A DNA stretch of 64,000 nt, taken from Mesorhizobium onobrychidis. GTDB lineage: Bacteria > Pseudomonadota > Alphaproteobacteria > Rhizobiales > Rhizobiaceae. Shown piece by piece: positions 61,692 to 64,000 of this stretch. Position 1 is the stretch's first letter. Each line of letters begins with the position of its first letter. The stretch lies in contig NZ_CP062229.1 of assembly GCF_024707545.1 (NCBI RefSeq), positions 3,825,501-3,889,500 of the forward strand, written 5' to 3'. Made by a program: the position numbers and the translations under genes. The notes below the pieces were generated by a model. It searched no databases. It was not told the DNA's origin and saw nothing but the letters and a program-made list of their open reading frames with translations.

Positions 61692-63104
61692 GTGCCGTCT
61701 TTACGCAAGAGTCTTTTTGCCGCCGTCCTCTTCTCGGCGACCGCGCTTTCTCCGCTGGCCGCCTCGGCGGAAACCATTCTCGGTGCACTTTCAAAAGCCT
61801 ACCAGAACAATTCCGAGCTCAATTCGGCTCGTGCCGGCGTCCGCGTCACCGATGAGAGCGTTGCCATCGCCAAGTCCGGCTGGCGCCCGACCATCACCGG
61901 TTCTGCCGACATCGACTACTCGAACAGCCATTTCAATGCCCGCGGCAATGTCCCCGGCGCGAACGAAAGCACGCGTTTGACCACCGGCAACTTCGGCGTC
62001 CAGATCGACCAGACCCTGTTCGACGGCTTTCAGACCAGGAACAACGTCGCTGCAGCCGAATCCCAGGTCCGCGCCTCGTTCGAGAGCCTGCGCAATACCG
62101 AAGAGAACACTCTGTTCAACGCGGCAAGCGCCTACATGGACGTGATTCGCGACCGCCAAGTGGCGGTGCTGACGGAGCAGAACCTGCAGTTCCTGACCGA
62201 GCAGGCGCGCGCCGCGCGTTCGCGCTTCGAAGTCGGCGAAGGCACCCGCACCGACGTGGCCCAGGCCGATGCCGAGCGCTCCTCCGCTGTGGCGGAACTG
62301 GCCGCCGCCCGCGCGCAGGCGCTGGCAAGCGCTGCGACCTATCGCCAGATCGTCGGCGATGAGCCAGGCAGGCTCAGGGCCGCTTCGCCGCTGTCGAAGC
62401 TGTTGCCGTCGAACCTCGATGCGGCGATCGCGATTGCATCCAGCGAGCACCCGGCCATCCTCTCCACCCAGCATCTGGTCGACGCGGCGGCGTTTTCGGT
62501 GAAATCGGCCGAGGGCGCGCTGCTGCCGCAGCTTTCGGCTTCCGCCGGCGTTTCCAGCGCCTATCAAAACACCGTGCCGCGCTTCGATCCCGGGGAGGGG
62601 CAGGATGGCACAACCAATTCGGCCAGCATCGGTGCCACGCTGACCATACCGATCTATTCGGGCGGGCGGACCTCGGCGATAGTGCGTCAGAACAAGGAAT
62701 CGCTCAGCCAGGCCCGGATCGAGGTCGATGTAAGCCGCGACACCGTGCGGCAAGCCGTGACCTCGGCGTGGACGCAATATATCGCCGCCCAGCAAACCGT
62801 GGTGGCCAACAGGCAGGTGATTGCCGCCGCGCAGCTTGCCTTGAGCGGGGTCATCGAGGAGCGCAATGTCGGCCAGCGCACCACGCTCGACGTTCTCAAC
62901 GCCCAGGCCACCCTCATCACCGCCAAGATCAATCAGGCCAGTTCCGAACGCGATTTGGTGGTGGCGAGCTATGCCATCCTCTCGGCGATCGGTCGTCTAT
63001 CGGTCGAGCGTCTCGCCCTTCAGGTGACGAAATACAGACCCGAAGAGCATTACAATGCGGTCAAGGACAAGTGGATCGGCCTGCGCACGCCAGACGGCCG
63101 CTGA
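61692..63104 (+). CDS. tolC: TolC-family outer membrane efflux/secretion channel (BepC-like)
   Basis: 470 residues from a GTG with GAGGGAA upstream. A signal peptide (cleavage after ASA, about 25) precedes two OEP repeats rich in helical heptads (NFGVQIDQTLFDGFQTRNNV, LNAQATLITAKINQASSERD). The trimer forms an outer-membrane channel for efflux pumps and type I exporters. It is outside the element but could be the partner for the type I system at 43397-46712, which has no channel of its own. Confidence 0.95.
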   Translation: MPSLRKSLFAAVLFSATALSPLAASAETILGALSKAYQNNSELNSARAGVRVTDESVAIAKSGWRPTITGSADIDYSNSHFNARGNVPGANESTRLTTGNFGVQIDQTLFDGFQTRNNVAAAESQVRASFESLRNTEENTLFNAASAYMDVIRDRQVAVLTEQNLQFLTEQARAARSRFEVGEGTRTDVAQADAERSSAVAELAAARAQALASAATYRQIVGDEPGRLRAASPLSKLLPSNLDAAIAIASSEHPAILSTQHLVDAAAFSVKSAEGALLPQLSASAGVSSAYQNTVPRFDPGEGQDGTTNSASIGATLTIPIYSGGRTSAIVRQNKESLSQARIEVDVSRDTVRQAVTSAWTQYIAAQQTVVANRQVIAAAQLALSGVIEERNVGQRTTLDVLNAQATLITAKINQASSERDLVVASYAILSAIGRLSVERLALQVTKYRPEEHYNAVKDKWIGLRTPDGR

Positions 63105-63146
63105 TCGCGCCAGCAGTTTCAAATCCCGTCCAGTTTCAAGGCACTG

Positions 63147-63178
63147 GAGCCCGCGCGTTCGAAGGAACGCGCGGGCTC
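63147..63178 (+). terminator. Strong hairpin after tolC
   Basis: A perfect 14-pair stem GAGCCCGCGCGTTC / GAACGCGCGGGCTC with loop GAAG, 43 bases after the tolC stop. Few Ts follow, but the stem alone would end or pause transcription. Confidence 0.75.
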
Positions 63179-63317
63179 TAATCTGTTGAAATCCAACATG
63201 CCCTCAGATTGGGGATTCTCGTAACGCGATCCGTCGGTTACGCTGTCGTCATGATTCGAATCCGGCTTTGGCCGGACAGGGAATCTACAACGAGTCACAA
63301 GGGCGGCGGATGTGACG

Positions 63318-64000
63318 ATGGCGACGGCAAGCAGCGTACAGCGCGAACCTTCCATGGAAGAGATACTGGCTTCCATCAGGAGGATCATCGAGGACAACGA
63401 TACCGGCCGCAAGCAGCCGGATGAGGCGGACGACCTGCTGCAGGATTTGGCGTCGGTTGCCGTGCCGGCACCGGCGGCAGGCGGGGCGCCGCCGGAGGCA
63501 GGCGGAGCGCCGCCGGAGGTGAGCGCGTTTCGCTCCGAATTGCGTTCAGGATTGGACGCCAGGGGGCCGGTCACGCTGACCGAGGTGCAGGCGCAACCGT
63601 CGGCCGTCGAGCCCGTCATCGCACGCATGGAGTCGCGGGTGCATTCCGATCCGGCTCCGGTCAAAGCGCCCGTGACGCTTGCTGGTGCCAGGGTCGCGGC
63701 CGAACCGGTCCCGGCCGCCAAGCCAGAGCTAGATGCGCCTGCGATGGCAAGGGTTGCGGAGACGACCGACAGCATCGTTGCCGACTGGCGGCGGGAAATC
63801 GCCGCAGTCGGCGAAGCGATGACCGCGGCCAAGCCGGACAACACCCCGGACGCGGCCGAGGGGCGACGGACGCCGGACGCCGAACCGAAGCCCGAGGTTT
63901 TCGACGCGGCCGAACCTGCTTTCGAGCCGGCCCCGTCGCGAAGCGGGTTGGCGCGCCCGGCAAGCGAGGCGCCATCGGCTCGTCCGGCGATCCTTTCCGA
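63318..64000 (+). CDS. popZ: PopZ-like DUF2497 polar-organising protein (3' end outside window)
   Basis: 227 codons are visible from the ATG at 63318. The start SVQREPSMEEILASIRRIIE is the conserved PopZ N-terminal helix, which binds partner proteins; a long Pro/Ala/Glu-rich disordered linker follows, as in Caulobacter PopZ. A small duplication (GGAPPEAGGAPPE) occurs near residue 55. PopZ forms a polar hub that anchors the chromosome origin. The C-terminal oligomerisation helices lie beyond the window. Confidence 0.88.
   Translation, partial: MATASSVQREPSMEEILASIRRIIEDNDTGRKQPDEADDLLQDLASVAVPAPAAGGAPPEAGGAPPEVSAFRSELRSGLDARGPVTLTEVQAQPSAVEPVIARMESRVHSDPAPVKAPVTLAGARVAAEPVPAAKPELDAPAMARVAETTDSIVADWRREIAAVGEAMTAAKPDNTPDAAEGRRTPDAEPKPEVFDAAEPAFEPAPSRSGLARPASEAPSARPAILS

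Noticed and set aside
61791..62795. 334-residue minus-strand frame
   Set aside because: Antisense to tolC; no matching family, tolC is unmistakable.

Overview
The window looks like chromosome from an alphaproteobacterium of the Rhizobiales, most likely Mesorhizobium or a close relative. This rests on the right-hand block (tRNA-Cys, pcm, a BepC/TolC-type outer membrane protein and a PopZ-type DUF2497 protein, a familiar rhizobial order) and on GC-rich codon use. It is an inference; no database search was possible.

Layout. (1) Positions 1-2339 are left flank, with a MASE1-PAS-HWE sensor kinase on the minus strand that runs off the edge. (2) Positions 2340-59767 behave as one integrated element of about 57.4 kb. 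It is bounded by a 45-bp direct repeat, which is the 3' part of a tRNA-Asn gene; the intact tRNA-Asn sits at the right end and a P4-type tyrosine integrase sits just inside the left end. (3) Positions 59768-64000 are conserved right flank.

Inside the element: 2.5-8.4 kb is a tightly overlapping phage-like module (integrase, AlpA-like regulator, small proteins, helix-turn-helix protein, terminase-small-subunit-like protein). 8.4-12.7 kb holds small genes (DUF2905, CBS pair, short hypotheticals), a pair of perfect DnaA boxes and a scrambled ISL3 remnant. 12.7-43.2 kb is a surface-polysaccharide locus. A minus-strand operon (gmhA-like, an hddC-gmhB fusion, an SDR, an hddA-like GHMP kinase, an RmlC-like epimerase, an oxidoreductase, a PAP2-like protein) plus FkbM, gmd and fcl homologues suggests synthesis of GDP-D-glycero-alpha-D-manno-heptose and its conversion to a modified, probably 6-deoxy, heptose. 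The divergent plus-strand half encodes a WecG-type glycosyltransferase, Wzx flippase, Wzz/BY-kinase, Wzy-like polymerase, ExoF/Wza-like export protein, three glycosyltransferases, a GMC oxidoreductase and the initiating phosphoglycosyltransferase. It ends in an unusual cassette: a PqqD-HPr-kinase fusion, a nucleotidyltransferase-like protein and a tiny twin-arginine protein.

43.4-48.2 kb is a type I secretion operon whose apparent cargo is a repeat-bearing parallel beta-helix protein; a Tat-type paralogue of that cargo lies at 34-35 kb inside the polysaccharide genes. 48.3-51.9 kb is a graveyard of broken genes and IS remnants around an atypical LuxR-type response regulator. 52-59.5 kb carries a large serine recombinase, a stand-alone ATP-dependent DNA ligase, an NHL-type propeller, an XRE regulator divergent from a Tat protein, a DUF4238 protein and a fragment of a tRNA-Glu gene.

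I saw no relaxase, type IV secretion genes, structural phage genes or nodulation regulators, so the element looks integrative but not self-transmissible. The most interesting parts are the predicted deoxy-heptose pathway, the PqqD-HprK/Tat-peptide cassette and the paired beta-helix proteins with different predicted export routes.
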